Positions 34,032 through 43,884 are shown, counted from the stretch's first letter. The stretch is 64,000 nt of DNA from Bryobacterales bacterium (GCA_020847975.1 JADLBD010000004.1:24319-88318), one strand, 5' to 3'. Made by a program: numbers and translations. Notes: a model not told the origin generated them from the sequence alone.

Positions 34032-36023
34032 TTACCGGACGCTTCCGGAAGACGCCGCCGGTTGTCGCATCACAAAATCCCACTCGCCGCTAGAAAGCTT
34101 TTCGAGTGACGGCAGATCGCTTTCGAGCAGATAGCCGCCCTCCACTAACTTGCGCGCCGCGGCGCGAATCCTGCCGAGGTAAGCCGTGCGGTCGTGGTAG
34201 CGTTCGATGACGACGCGCTGCGGAAAGGGAAAATAAGACCCGACCATGCTGAAGAGTTCCTCCGGCGCTCCGATGGCCGGATTGCGGAGATTCCATCCCG
34301 TATGCGCCGCCAGCGGAACCGCTACCTGCGGCGTCTTCAGCCCGCCAATGTCGTTTCCGTCGGCGTCTACCTGCGGAAGCAGAATGGTGAACGGCTGCCC
34401 CATCTTGGGAGGTTCGATGGTGACAATGCCGCGAGAGCGGAACTCCGGACCAAAATCCAGGCGGTACACCTCGTGGATCCGCTTGGGAGTGACGACGCCG
34501 GGCAGTGCGGGAAAGCGGATGTGATCGATGGTGGCCAGTTCACGGCGGTCGACGCGCGGGTAGACCGAGGGCGGAGGCGCTATGTCGCCGGCAATCCACC
34601 GCTCGATTGCTATCAGCAAACCGCGCATGATCCATTGATAGTCATTGCCGTTATTCAGGTAACGAGTATTGTGGCTCCGGGCAGGCGGAATGGAACCCGG
34701 CCCGTGATTGCCGCCGGCCATCACGTACAGCCGCGTGTTGGGCGCTAATGGCACGTCGGCCGAGCCATCCAGCGTGGTGTGTATCAGCGATGCAGCGCGT
34801 CCGTAATATTCGTAGGCGGAGTTGGTGTAGAAGATCTTCGGGACCACGTGATCCTGTTCGGCGCGCAAAAGGATGGCGCCCTCCAAGCCAGTCACCGGGT
34901 CGGATTCCTTTAAGTCGGTGAAGGGGAAGATATCGGTGGCGTAGTAAAAGTTGAAGAATGGCCGTGCGTCGCGCGAAGGTTGCGCGAACTGGTGGTTGAA
35001 GTTGCCGCGTCCGGCCCCGGCGACATTCGCCCAGACGCCGTCAAAAACGCGGCGCCCCTGCTCGTCGCGATTGAAGCCCTGGTAGAGGAAGGTGCGCAGG
35101 AAGCGGCCGCTTTGGGAACTCCCAAATGCGAGAGAGCGCCGCGCGCCGGGAGCCAGCGCCGCCAGCGGCGCCGGAGCCGAGCCTGCCTTCAGCGCGGAAA
35201 TGAAGTCTCGGATGCCGGCCATTCCCAGGCCCACGACCGGCGGATCCTGGGAGCGGTATACCACTTCATAGATCTTGCCGGACTCGAACCCCGAAGGCTT
35301 CCGCACTGCGCCGCGATCCTCGGTAAAACTCCATTGGCCGCGCGGAATCACGCGCCGCGGCCCGTTCGCCAAACTGCGTTCGGTAAGCGCGGCCGAAGGG
35401 TCCTTGGGGTCGGCAACACGATAGGGAAAGAAGAGCCGGTCACCCAGAGAAAAGGAAGCGATCGCCTCATCGGGGACAAAATCGGAGCGGACGATGCCCT
35501 GAATCGTCGAGCCATCGGGATTTCTCGCAATGGGCACGGTGACGCTCATCAACGGAGGCTCGCGCGGGATGTCGAACTGCCATCCGAGCCAGGCCAACGT
35601 GAAACCCTGCTTCAACAGCAGCGCATCACCAAATTCGGCGGCGGTGCGCGGGTCGTTCGAGGCTTTCCCCAGGCTGAAGGTGTGCAGCAGCCCTTTGCGC
35701 CCGCGGTTGGATACTTCAAACAACAATGTACCGTTGCCTTTGTTCGGGTGGGTGGGGACAAAGAGAACGAAATCGGCGTAGAACTCCACCTGCCCTTTCG
35801 CGTTGCGCGGAGCGAGCTTGAGGTTGACGACATCGCGGTTGGCGGCGGCCATCGGGTCCACGGCGAAGTAGGCTTTGCCGATCATGCGCTCGTAGGATCC
35901 GGCGTTGCCGAAGGACTGCCCATTGAGAATTGGAGATCGTTCGGAAACATCGATCCGCACAAGAGCCGCCGGCAGAAGAACGGGCGTGAGAATGGCGAGC
36001 AAACGGAGAGTCACGCCTGACAT
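34032..36023 (-). CDS. Alpha/beta hydrolase domain protein (Abhydrolase_10 type), exported
   Basis: 663 aa with an N-terminal signal-like stretch (LLAILTPVLLPAAL). The family signature includes the nucleophile elbow FGSSQSGRFLR (about residue 320), preceded by ALAPGARRSLA, and the later motif YVMAGGNHGP with the probable catalytic His. It is a long member of the Abhydrolase_10 (PF20091) group, secreted esterase-like proteins of unknown substrate. Start is uncertain: ATG 36023 gives the signal peptide; ATG 36059 and ATG 36128 would add 12 or 35 residues. It is divergent from the histidine kinase gene. Confidence 0.82.
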   Translation of the reverse strand: MSGVTLRLLAILTPVLLPAALVRIDVSERSPILNGQSFGNAGSYERMIGKAYFAVDPMAAANRDVVNLKLAPRNAKGQVEFYADFVLFVPTHPNKGNGTLLFEVSNRGRKGLLHTFSLGKASNDPRTAAEFGDALLLKQGFTLAWLGWQFDIPREPPLMSVTVPIARNPDGSTIQGIVRSDFVPDEAIASFSLGDRLFFPYRVADPKDPSAALTERSLANGPRRVIPRGQWSFTEDRGAVRKPSGFESGKIYEVVYRSQDPPVVGLGMAGIRDFISALKAGSAPAPLAALAPGARRSLAFGSSQSGRFLRTFLYQGFNRDEQGRRVFDGVWANVAGAGRGNFNHQFAQPSRDARPFFNFYYATDIFPFTDLKESDPVTGLEGAILLRAEQDHVVPKIFYTNSAYEYYGRAASLIHTTLDGSADVPLAPNTRLYVMAGGNHGPGSIPPARSHNTRYLNNGNDYQWIMRGLLIAIERWIAGDIAPPPSVYPRVDRRELATIDHIRFPALPGVVTPKRIHEVYRLDFGPEFRSRGIVTIEPPKMGQPFTILLPQVDADGNDIGGLKTPQVAVPLAAHTGWNLRNPAIGAPEELFSMVGSYFPFPQRVVIERYHDRTAYLGRIRAAARKLVEGGYLLESDLPSLEKLSSGEWDFVMRQPAASSGSVR

Positions 36024-36171
36024 TGTATTGAACGCGAAGGCGCGGTTGTTGCCGGCCATCGGCGTGCGAGCCGCATCATGCGTGAGGACAACCGGCAGTG
36101 TCTCCGGAGGCACAAGGTCCGCGTGCATATGCTAGACTGCTTGCCGCGGCAGCACCGCGCGGACCCCGACC

Positions 36172-36498
36172 ATGGCAACGATTCAGTCCCTAAAGCCGGC
36201 ACACCGGCAATTGCTCGTGGTCCTTCTGGTGGCGGCGATCGTACCGGCTGGACTGGCCGCTTGGCTCGCCTGGAGATTGCTGGACCAGGATCGGATCATC
36301 GCTAACGAGCAACTGCGCGACATTCGCGAGCGCCGATCCGACGAAGTGGTCCACAAACTATCGAGCGTTTTGGCGACGCTAGAAGCAAGCCTTAACTCTG
36401 CCGCCTGGCAGCATCCTGCCGCTGGACGAACCGCCGGCATTCGCGGCGCAACCGCGACTCTTGCCAGAGGCTCCGGCCGAGGTCTTTTCCAGCGGTGA
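36172..36498 (+). pseudogene. N-terminal piece of a frameshifted histidine kinase
   Basis: This frame encodes MATIQSLKPAHRQ, one transmembrane helix (about residues 13-36, LLVVLLVAAIVPAGLAAWLAW) and a coiled region (RSDEVVHKLSSVLATLEASL), then runs off into non-protein-like sequence and stops at 36498. The missing continuation is found in the next frame from 36383 onwards (LPPGSILPLDEPPAF), which joins the kinase. A one-base shift between about 36383 and 36400 is the simplest explanation. Together the two pieces make an ordinary membrane-bound sensor kinase. Confidence 0.7.
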
Positions 36499-37954
36499 GC
36501 AGGAAGAGTTTCGGCTTGGCCGGTCCGGCGAGGCCATTGCGGCCTACAAGAAGCTGACCGCGTCCACGAGCGCCGCGATCCGCGCCGGCGCGTGGCTACG
36601 CATTGCGCGGACCTACCGTAAGCTTGGAATGCTCGAGGAGGCCGTGCAGGCTGGCCGGCAACTGTGCGGGATTCCCGACTCGGCCGCCGGCGGCGCGCCC
36701 GCTCCTGTCGCCGGCCAATGGATCATCTGCTTGATTTGCCAGGAGACTCGCCGGTTGCAGCAGTTGAAGACGGAGGGCGAAGTACTTCGCCGCTTGCTTG
36801 ACTCCAACCGATCCGTGCTCAGCCGTGACGTGTACGAAGCATATGCCGAGGACGCATCGCGCTGGAGCGGTCAGCCTCGTCCAGTTGTCAGCGAGGCTCT
36901 TGCCGACGCGGCTAGCTCGCGACCCGCGGGGACGGGCGCAGCCCAGTTTCGTGGGCAGTGGATCACCTGGATTACGGTAGAGAATCGCACGGTACTGCTG
37001 GCTCCAGGTCACGCGGCGCGGATGTTGCCTTCCAGCGCGGTGCAGGTCAGGTTCGCTACTCAGGCCGCGCCAGGTGAGAGCCTGCGCCGCGCTGAAGAGA
37101 CGGGTCTGCCGTGGAGTCTTGCCATCGCTCTCACAGATTCCCAAAAAGAACTGACCTCATTTGCGGTTCGGCGGGAATTGTTGGTGTCGCTGTTGGCGTT
37201 GGTGACGGCGCTTGGCACCGGCGCAAGCTATCTGGCATGGCGTCTCGTCCAGCGCGAACTGGCGTTGACCCGGATGCAGAGCGATATCCTGGCGGCTGTC
37301 TCGCACGAGTTCCGCACCCCGCTCACATCCATGCGGCAGATCTCGGCAGCGCTTAGCGAAGGCCGTGTCTCGGGCGACGCACGGAGGCAGATGTACTACG
37401 ATGCCCTGTCACGCGCCACGGCCCGGCTCCACGGGCTGGTGGAAACCCTGCTTGATTTCTCCAGAATGGAATCCCAGGCGATGCCGTTCCGCATGGAGTC
37501 CATTGATCTTTCCGCGCTCACATCCCGCGCGGTTGCCGATTTTGAAACGGAAACGGCCAGTGGCGGCTTCACACTGCATACGGATGTTCCGTCTGAAGAG
37601 GTCGCCATCACGGGCGATGCGGAAGCCCTCAGGCGCGCACTGTGGAACCTGATGGAGAACGCCTTCAAATATTCTGGCGGGAGCCGGGAGGCTTGGGTGC
37701 GGCTTTTCCGCAATGGCAAGGAAGCGGCTTTAAGCGTCATCGACCGGGGCATTGGCATTCCGCGCGGTGAACAGCGCGACATCTTTCGAAAATTCTTTCG
37801 CGGCGCAGCGGCGCGCGAGAGCAACACCCGGGGTAGCGGCATCGGCCTCTCAATGGTGCGGCACATCGTGCGGGCCCACCACGGACGGGTTACGCTCGAA
37901 AGCCAACCCGGCGCGGGAAGCACTTTCACGATGTATCTTCCCTTGGAGGACTAG
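36461..37954 (+). CDS. Sensor histidine kinase (main part, frame-shifted from its N-terminus)
   Basis: 497 codons from TTG 36461, though the frame is open from 36383 and the true start is probably ATG 36172 in the other frame. A TPR-like helical region (about 20-90) and a variable domain precede a second membrane helix (LLVSLLALVTALGTGASYLAW). HisKA follows with VSHEFRTPLTSM (phospho-acceptor His), then HATPase_c with NLMENAFKYSG, DRGIGIP and GSGIGLSM. It would autophosphorylate and pass phosphate to the response regulator encoded five bases downstream. If the shift is real, the product lacks the first membrane helix and may not signal. Confidence 0.88.
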   Translation: MPEAPAEVFSSGEQEEFRLGRSGEAIAAYKKLTASTSAAIRAGAWLRIARTYRKLGMLEEAVQAGRQLCGIPDSAAGGAPAPVAGQWIICLICQETRRLQQLKTEGEVLRRLLDSNRSVLSRDVYEAYAEDASRWSGQPRPVVSEALADAASSRPAGTGAAQFRGQWITWITVENRTVLLAPGHAARMLPSSAVQVRFATQAAPGESLRRAEETGLPWSLAIALTDSQKELTSFAVRRELLVSLLALVTALGTGASYLAWRLVQRELALTRMQSDILAAVSHEFRTPLTSMRQISAALSEGRVSGDARRQMYYDALSRATARLHGLVETLLDFSRMESQAMPFRMESIDLSALTSRAVADFETETASGGFTLHTDVPSEEVAITGDAEALRRALWNLMENAFKYSGGSREAWVRLFRNGKEAALSVIDRGIGIPRGEQRDIFRKFFRGAAARESNTRGSGIGLSMVRHIVRAHHGRVTLESQPGAGSTFTMYLPLED

Positions 37955-37959
37955 ACGAG

Positions 37960-38634
37960 ATGGCCCGGATTCTGGTGGTGGAAGACGAAGCCGATATTGC
38001 CATGCTGCTGGCCGACGATCTTCGCCTCGAAGGCCACGAAGTCTTTGTGGTAAGTGACGGTGGGAAGGCGAGTGGCCTCGGCCGCGAGGGAGCGTGGGAC
38101 CTGATCGTCCTCGACGTGATGCTGCCAAAAAAGGACGGTTTTGAAGTCTGCCGCGAGCTGCGCAAAGTGGGGGTGCGCACGCCGATTATCCTGTTGACGG
38201 CCAAGTCGCACGAAGCCGAGAAGATCATGGGGCTGGATCTCGGCGCCGACGACTACGTCACCAAGCCATTCAATCCACGTGAACTGCGGGCGCGCATACG
38301 CGCGCTCTTGCGGCGCATCGAGGGCGATTATGCCGGCAGCGTCCGGTTCGGTGAGGTGGAAGTGCAGCCGCAGCGCGCTGAAGTCCGTCTGCGCGGGCAA
38401 CTGGTGGACCTTACACCCATGGAGTTCAAGCTTCTCTTGGCGTTCACCAGGAACCGGGGGCGCGTGCTGAGCCGCGACCAGTTGATCGACCTGGCTTGGG
38501 GCCGTGACACGTATGTCACCGAACGGGCCGTGGATGCGCACATCGTCAATTTGCGGCGCAAGATTGAGCCCGGCAATAGTGAACCGCGTCACATCGTGAG
38601 TGTCCGGGGCATGGGATACAGATTCGATGAGTAA
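37960..38634 (+). CDS. OmpR/PhoB family response regulator
   Basis: 224 aa. Receiver domain at residues 1-118 with the acidic pair VEDE, phospho-acceptor Asp in LIVLDVMLP (about residue 52), Thr in ILLTAK and Lys in DYVTKPF. A winged-helix DNA-binding domain occupies 130-223 (LTPMEFKLLLAF, GRDTYVTERAVDAHIVNLRRKI, VRGMGYRF). Gap to the kinase is five bases, so they form a standard two-component operon. The next gene (TPR/propeller protein) is 70 bases downstream and may be a target or co-transcribed. Confidence 0.94.
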   Translation: MARILVVEDEADIAMLLADDLRLEGHEVFVVSDGGKASGLGREGAWDLIVLDVMLPKKDGFEVCRELRKVGVRTPIILLTAKSHEAEKIMGLDLGADDYVTKPFNPRELRARIRALLRRIEGDYAGSVRFGEVEVQPQRAEVRLRGQLVDLTPMEFKLLLAFTRNRGRVLSRDQLIDLAWGRDTYVTERAVDAHIVNLRRKIEPGNSEPRHIVSVRGMGYRFDE

Positions 38635-38704
38635 GATCTCACCGAAATCTCACAATGCGCTCGATCGCTCTTAGCAAAGCGAACATATCCTGAGCGGCAG
38701 GAGG

Positions 38705-40747
38705 GTGAAGTTGAAAGCTCAAAATCTGATTCTCGTTCTTGCCGCCGCGGCCGTGCTGGCCGGCCAGACGGCCGATGTGGATGTCGTGCTCCAGCGCGCC
38801 ATCCGCAAAGAGAGGGTTGAAGGCGATCTGAAGGGCGCCATCGAACTGTACAAGAAAGTGGCGGCCGCCGCCGGGAAGAATCGCGCGGCAGCAGCCAAGG
38901 CGCTGCTGGCGCTCGGGGAGTGCTATGAGAAGCAAGGGAGCGCAGAGGCACGCAAAGCTTACGAGCGGCTGGTGAGTGAGTTCGCCGATCAACCCGCGGC
39001 GCACGAGGCCCGCGCCCGGCTTTCCGCGATGGCGCCTGCGATGCAAACCGGGAGCATCACCGCACAACTTGTCGCACGCGGACCGGAGGTCGATCCGGAA
39101 GGCCGTGTCACGGCGGATGGCCGACTGTACGTATTTGTCGACCAGGATAGCGGCAATGTCGCCGTGCACGATCTGAAGACCGGCGCTGTGAAGCGCCTGA
39201 CCAATGAGGGGACTGGAACCAATTTGGGCGATGCTCATGGACACACGCCCATTCCATCCCGTGATGGTAAGCAGATCGCTTTCCTTTGGTACTTGCCGTC
39301 CGCCATGAGCCCGACGGCGAGTCAGCTGGAGATCCGCGTGATCAACACGGACGGAAGCGGCGCACATCGGACGGGGCCATGGCTCAAGCCCGGAAGTCGT
39401 TATGCGCTTCTGGATTGGTTTCCGGATGGAAAGCGCATTCTCGTCCACGCCGTCGTGCCGGGGGCCACCCGTGAGCAGACCTGGGTCGGATTGGTGATCG
39501 TCGATCTCGCGACGGGTGAAGAGCGACGCTTCTCCGGCATCTATAGGCCGGACAATCCTGTGGCCCTGTCACCGGATGGCCGTTGGCTTTTGTTCGCACA
39601 ACCGCTCACCGGCCACGATGTCAACTGGGATATGTTCGCCTTAGATCTCGAAACCGGCCAGAAAAGCGCGATTCTGAAGGGCATCGCTTCCGACCGCAGC
39701 CCGGTGTGGGTGCCTGGTACGGACAAATTCATCTTTCGCAGCGACCGCACCGGCAAAGAAGGTATCTGGACGGCCGGATTCAAGGACGGCCAGACAACCG
39801 GCGACCCGGTGTTGGTGAAGCCGGACGTGGGGGATTTTACGCCGGTTGGAGTCAGCCGTGAGGGCTCGGTCTTTTACGACATCTCGTACAAGTCATCGGA
39901 CGTGTACACCGCGACTGTCGATCCTCAGACATTACGGGTGCAAGACACGCCCAGGCGCTTCGTGGAAAGCTACATCGGCCACAACATGACTCCGGTTTGG
40001 TCGCCGTTGGGCGATTCCTTCGCGTATTACTCAGAGCGTGAACCAAACCGCGGCCAGCATCTCGTCGTGCATCGTCCCGGTACCCCTGAAACGGTAGCAA
40101 GGGATCCGATCATACACAACCATCCGCCTCAGTGGTGCAACGGCGGCGAGCGACTCGTCGTTTGGTGTACGCCAAATTGTTTTACCCGGGAACTTTTTGA
40201 TGCGCGAACCGGTGACGCGGAGCCTCCCAAGCGGATCAACGGATTGACGCCACCTTATCAGTTGGGCTACACCTCGGACTGCAACTCGGCCTACGCCTCC
40301 TCTTACGTCAACGGGGCTAGGCAGCGCAGAATTTTTCGGATAGACGTCGAAACGGGGAAGCAGACGGATGTTCTCACTGATCGCGGCGAGTGGGCGATTA
40401 CTCCCCGCGTATCGCCAGACGGCCGCTGGCTGGCACTTTACGGTATACCGGAGGGCGAAAAGAAGGCCGGACTGCTCGTATTGCCGGCTGCCGGAGGGCA
40501 GTTCCGGATGCTCGATTCGCAGGCTGGTCCAGGCGCGGTCTGGACTCCTGACAGCAAGCGCCTGATGTACACTCGCGAGGTCAAGCGTACGGATGGACCG
40601 GGAACGGAAAACGAGATGTACTGGGTCCCCGTCGAAGGCGGCGCGCCGCAGCCCATGGGTATTCACATGCCGCACGCTTCGGCGCCGATGCCGATGGCAA
40701 GCGAATCCTCTTTTCGGCGGGCGAGAGCTACAACGAGTTGTGGGTGA
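38705..40747 (+). CDS. Exported TPR and beta-propeller (PD40/TolB-like) protein, frameshifted tail
   Basis: 680 codons as read. A signal peptide (ILVLAAAAVLAGQ) is followed by a TPR-like part (GAIELYKKV, AAAKALLALGECYEKQG) and then a six- or seven-bladed WD40-like propeller (PD40 repeats such as SPDGRWLLFAQP and SPDGRWLALYG). Near 40665-40683 the reading frame should shift: the other frame continues ADADGKRILFSAGE...ELWVM and stops at 40770, the expected last blade, whereas the present frame gives MASESSFRRARATTSCG. So the last blade is lost unless the shift is a sequence error. GTG 38705 abuts its GGAGG; TTG 38711 has better spacing (7 bases). Confidence 0.8.
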   Translation: MKLKAQNLILVLAAAAVLAGQTADVDVVLQRAIRKERVEGDLKGAIELYKKVAAAAGKNRAAAAKALLALGECYEKQGSAEARKAYERLVSEFADQPAAHEARARLSAMAPAMQTGSITAQLVARGPEVDPEGRVTADGRLYVFVDQDSGNVAVHDLKTGAVKRLTNEGTGTNLGDAHGHTPIPSRDGKQIAFLWYLPSAMSPTASQLEIRVINTDGSGAHRTGPWLKPGSRYALLDWFPDGKRILVHAVVPGATREQTWVGLVIVDLATGEERRFSGIYRPDNPVALSPDGRWLLFAQPLTGHDVNWDMFALDLETGQKSAILKGIASDRSPVWVPGTDKFIFRSDRTGKEGIWTAGFKDGQTTGDPVLVKPDVGDFTPVGVSREGSVFYDISYKSSDVYTATVDPQTLRVQDTPRRFVESYIGHNMTPVWSPLGDSFAYYSEREPNRGQHLVVHRPGTPETVARDPIIHNHPPQWCNGGERLVVWCTPNCFTRELFDARTGDAEPPKRINGLTPPYQLGYTSDCNSAYASSYVNGARQRRIFRIDVETGKQTDVLTDRGEWAITPRVSPDGRWLALYGIPEGEKKAGLLVLPAAGGQFRMLDSQAGPGAVWTPDSKRLMYTREVKRTDGPGTENEMYWVPVEGGAPQPMGIHMPHASAPMPMASESSFRRARATTSCG

Positions 40748-40877
40748 TGCGGAACCTGACGTTGAAATGACCTTTTGTCAGGCCATTTCCGCGGCCGCGC
40801 CCGCTCTTCATTACGGTGACCCGTCTGCCTCTGATGAGCGATACCGCGCAAGTGCCGGCAGCCCTATCGGCGTTTGC

Positions 40878-41021
40878 GGACAAACGCCGCCGCTCATCAA
40901 GTTGGAACCGCACGGGTGAGAACGTGGACGGCGACGCCGTGGAGCCCGGCTAGCTGGGAGTGCATTCACATGTCTGGATCACGGATCTCGGACAACGAGC
41001 CCGATTACGCGCGGTGCGCCG
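40878..41021 (+). pseudogene. Decayed fragment of a DUF2961 (GH172) gene
   Basis: This stretch matches 46715-46885 in the intact DUF2961 gene with many substitutions, one deletion of about 30 bases and several stop codons. Examples: ACGCCGCCGCTC, GTTGGAACCGCACGGGT, GTGGAGCCCGGC and TCTGGATCACG are shared. It corresponds to residues about 50-105 of that protein. Nothing else of the gene was recognised around it. It lies just before the lectin-peptidase block, whose other side is the intact copy. Confidence 0.8.
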
Positions 41022-41066
41022 GATCCAGGTACTGGAAAAAAAACTGAGCGTTTAATCTTTTTTTAC

Positions 41067-41096
41067 TTGACACAATGAATCGATTGAGATCATAGT
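41067..41096 (+). promoter_or_regulatory. Candidate sigma-70-type promoter
   Basis: TTGACA at 41067-41072 is a perfect -35; CATAGT at 41091-41096 (four of six matches) is an acceptable -10 with 18-base spacing. A T-rich stretch lies just upstream as a possible UP element. The terminator-like hairpin at 41106-41133 directly downstream means that a transcript would be ended or attenuated almost at once. Confidence 0.4.
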
Positions 41097-41105
41097 GAAG
41101 TCAAA

Positions 41106-41133
41106 GCCGGCTCTGGAACCGGCGTTTTTATTT
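41106..41133 (+). terminator. Intrinsic terminator-like hairpin
   Basis: GCCGG (41106-41110) pairs with CCGGC (41119-41123), loop of eight, followed by GTTTTTATTT. This is the best poly-T terminator of the window. The next 400 bases, to the M43 gene at 41542, contain no gene that I can support; a short frame ending MKIEIY just before 41519 has no ribosome-binding site. Confidence 0.55.
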
Positions 41134-41541
41134 GAATCTGCCAAGGACACGGGTTGTTCCAATCAGGGTGGATTCAGTCTGTTAAATCAGCTTATCAACC
41201 CAAAGGAATAACAGGCGGCTGCAAGACGGCCGGCCAATCAGCTCCCGAGCGATCTCGGTTCGATGTGCGTGGAGGGCGAATGTATCAGAACCTGGCCGCG
41301 GCGGTTCCAGCACAATAATCCAAATCACATAATTTGACGGGAGTTGCAGGCTCCCGGCAGGTTCCATGGGGCCTCCCGTGCGGCGGCGAAGCGAGTCTTC
41401 CACTGCCGCCCGGACGGCCAGGCATGTGGAGGATTGCGCCCGGAGACGTTCGCGGCGGTGCTTCCCTTGTTCTCCCAACTTCAAGCGAGGAGCCGGGCAT
41501 GAAAATCGAGATCTATTAACTCATCACTAGCAGGAGGACCC

Positions 41542-43803
41542 ATGAATTCGACAAAGAAAAAGAAACAGAAAGAGCACGAAATGCCGGGCGGAAGCAGAAG
41601 CTCTCCCGCATCCGGCGAATTTGAAATGCCGGGCGGCAGGATGGCGGAAGAAGACGTAGAAGAAACACAAATGCCAGGTGGAGCAATGGCTTCCGGCGGC
41701 GCCGAGCCCGCGGCGGAGGCAGGCGCGGGAGGCCATGACATGCCGGGCGGCGGCATGTCCGGCGGCGAGGAAGCGGCAGCCAAAGGAGAAGACTCGGGAA
41801 TGCCGGATGGCGGGGGAATGGGAGGAGACTCGGGACAAGAGATCCCGGCCGAGCCTCCCGCGGGACGCAAGTGCGGCACGATGGATGTCCACAACCGGCT
41901 GCTCCGCGAAGACCCGAGCTATGCGCGCGCTCTTTCTGAGATTGAGAACCTTACTCTCGAGTACGCGCGCGGGGTACGAGGGGCCAGAGCGGGCGTCGCG
42001 CGAATTCCAGTGGTGGTGCACGTTGTGTGGAACACGACTGCCCAGAACATCTCCGATGCGCAGATCAGCAGCCAGATGGATGTGCTGAATCGGGATTTTC
42101 GGATGCGCAACACGGATACCGGCAGTGTTCCAGGACCCTTCCAACCCCTGCGTGGCGATGCGGAAGTGGAGTTTTTTCTTGCCACCACGGACCCAGCGGG
42201 TAATCCCACGACAGGCGTCACCCGGCGGAGCACATCAGTGACATCTTTTTCCGATGACGATGCAGTGAAGTTCGATTCGCGCGGCGGGAGTGATGCATGG
42301 CCTGCCGACAAGTACTTGAACCTCTGGGTCTGCAACCTGGGAGGCGGGCTTCTAGGATACGCGCAGTTTCCGGGAGGAGCCGCAAACACGGACGGGGTCG
42401 TCATCACGCACACAGGCTTCGGGACCGTGGGCACAGCTAGTCCGCCGTTCCACCTGGGAAGGACGGCCACACACGAAATCGGCCACTGGCTCAATCTGCG
42501 CCATATCTGGGGTGATGACGGAACGGGTTGCAGCGGATCGGACTTCGTCGACGATACACCGAACCAGGCGGGAGCCAATACGGGCAAGCCGGCGTTTCCG
42601 CATGTGACTTGCAGTAACGGCCCCAACGGCGACATGTTCATGAACTACATGGACTACGTGGATGACGACGCCATGTTCATGTTCAGCAACGGGCAAGTTG
42701 CGCGAATGCGGGCTTGCCTGGAAGGTCCACGTTCTTCGTTCCTCACCGCGGCGGCGGGGACCCCTGCTTCCGGTCCGGTTGTGTCCTGGGGCGCCAACCG
42801 GCTCGATGTGTTCGTCATCGGCACCGACCGCGCTCTCTACCACAAGTGGTGGAACGGCTCGGCCTGGGGGCCTTCGCTCACCGGATACGAAGCCCAGGGT
42901 GGTATCATCCCGTCCAATGCTGAAGTCGCCTCCTGGGGACCCAACCGCCTCGATGTCTTCGTCCTCGGCACAGATCGCGCTCTCTACCACAAGTGGTGGA
43001 ACGGCTCGGCATGGGGTCCGTCGCTCACCGGCTACGAACGCCAGGGCGGCGTCTGCGTTTCCCGCCCCCGCGCCGTCGCCTGGGGACCCAACCGCCTCGA
43101 CGTCTTCGTCACCGGCACAGACTCGGCCCTCTATCACAAATGGTGGAACGGCTCGGCATGGGGGCCCTCCCTCACCGGCTTCGAGCGCCAGGGCGGCATC
43201 ATCATCGGCGATCCGGAGGTGGTTTCCTGGGGGCCCAACCGGCTGGATGTCTTCGTCCTCGGCACCGATTCCGCCGTCTATCACAAGTGGTGGAACGGTT
43301 CGGCCTGGGGTCCGTCGCTGACCGGCTATGAACGCCAGGGCGGCGTGTGTACCAGCGCTCCGAAGGCTGTCTGCTGGGGTCCCAACCGCATCGACCTGTT
43401 CGTCTACGGCACTGATCAGGCGCTCTACCACAAGGCCTGGAACGGTTCGGCGTGGCTGCCGTCGCTGACAGGCTGGGAGAGGTTGGGAGGAGTGTGCACA
43501 GGGGAACCGGCGGTGGTCTCCTGGGGGCCCAACCGGCTGGACATCTTCGTGCTGGGGACGGACCTGGCGGTGTACCACAAGTGGTGGAACGGGTCGGCAT
43601 GGGGGCCGTCGGTGACCGGCTGGGAACGGATGGGCGGAGTGTGCATGAGCCCGCCGCGAGCCGTATGCTGGGGGCCGAACCGCATCGATCTGTTTGTGGT
43701 GGGGACGGACCGGGCGCTGTACCACAAGTGGTGGGACGGCTCGAACTGGGGCCCGTCGCTGACCGGTTGGGAGCGCCAGGGCGGCGTGATCACCGACTTC
43801 TAA
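41542..43803 (+). CDS. M43 (pappalysin-type) metalloprotease with MPGG repeats and seven-bladed lectin propeller
   Basis: 753 aa in three parts. Residues 1-105 are low-complexity, starting with a Lys run and containing MPGG at 14, 29, 44 and 67 and MPDG at 87; there is no Sec or Tat signal. Residues 110-400 are an M43 peptidase: [16 protein letters not shown] (zinc motif, His311) and the Met-turn around MNYMDY. Residues 410-753 are seven near-identical 49-residue repeats ([29 protein letters not shown]), the pattern of PLL/DUF346 seven-bladed propeller lectins. Ribosome-binding site AGGAGG, 8 bases before the ATG. Likely an extracellular protease targeted to glycans; export route unknown. Confidence 0.88.
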   Translation: MNSTKKKKQKEHEMPGGSRSSPASGEFEMPGGRMAEEDVEETQMPGGAMASGGAEPAAEAGAGGHDMPGGGMSGGEEAAAKGEDSGMPDGGGMGGDSGQEIPAEPPAGRKCGTMDVHNRLLREDPSYARALSEIENLTLEYARGVRGARAGVARIPVVVHVVWNTTAQNISDAQISSQMDVLNRDFRMRNTDTGSVPGPFQPLRGDAEVEFFLATTDPAGNPTTGVTRRSTSVTSFSDDDAVKFDSRGGSDAWPADKYLNLWVCNLGGGLLGYAQFPGGAANTDGVVITHTGFGTVGTASPPFHLGRTATHEIGHWLNLRHIWGDDGTGCSGSDFVDDTPNQAGANTGKPAFPHVTCSNGPNGDMFMNYMDYVDDDAMFMFSNGQVARMRACLEGPRSSFLTAAAGTPASGPVVSWGANRLDVFVIGTDRALYHKWWNGSAWGPSLTGYEAQGGIIPSNAEVASWGPNRLDVFVLGTDRALYHKWWNGSAWGPSLTGYERQGGVCVSRPRAVAWGPNRLDVFVTGTDSALYHKWWNGSAWGPSLTGFERQGGIIIGDPEVVSWGPNRLDVFVLGTDSAVYHKWWNGSAWGPSLTGYERQGGVCTSAPKAVCWGPNRIDLFVYGTDQALYHKAWNGSAWLPSLTGWERLGGVCTGEPAVVSWGPNRLDIFVLGTDLAVYHKWWNGSAWGPSVTGWERMGGVCMSPPRAVCWGPNRIDLFVVGTDRALYHKWWDGSNWGPSLTGWERQGGVITDF
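42769..43803 (+). repeat. Lectin-propeller module, copy 1 (duplicated at 45496-46530)
   Basis: 1035 bases including the stop codon, made of seven units of 147 bases. The same 1035-base module without insertions or deletions ends the M28 peptidase gene at 45496-46530. Differences are scattered and mostly synonymous, more frequent in blades 1-4 than in blades 5-7. Confidence 0.93.
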
Positions 43804-43884
43804 GGTGAGATGCACAGCAGGGTGGCTGTACAGCAAGTCCATCATTGTGTCTAAGATCGAAATGGAAGTTTCCAGGAGATCGTT

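Noticed and set aside
41334..41519. Possible 61-aa gene before the M43 gene
   Set aside because: Weak TTG start, no ribosome-binding site, Pro/Gly-rich non-conserved-looking product. The terminal MKIEIY alone is too short to support.
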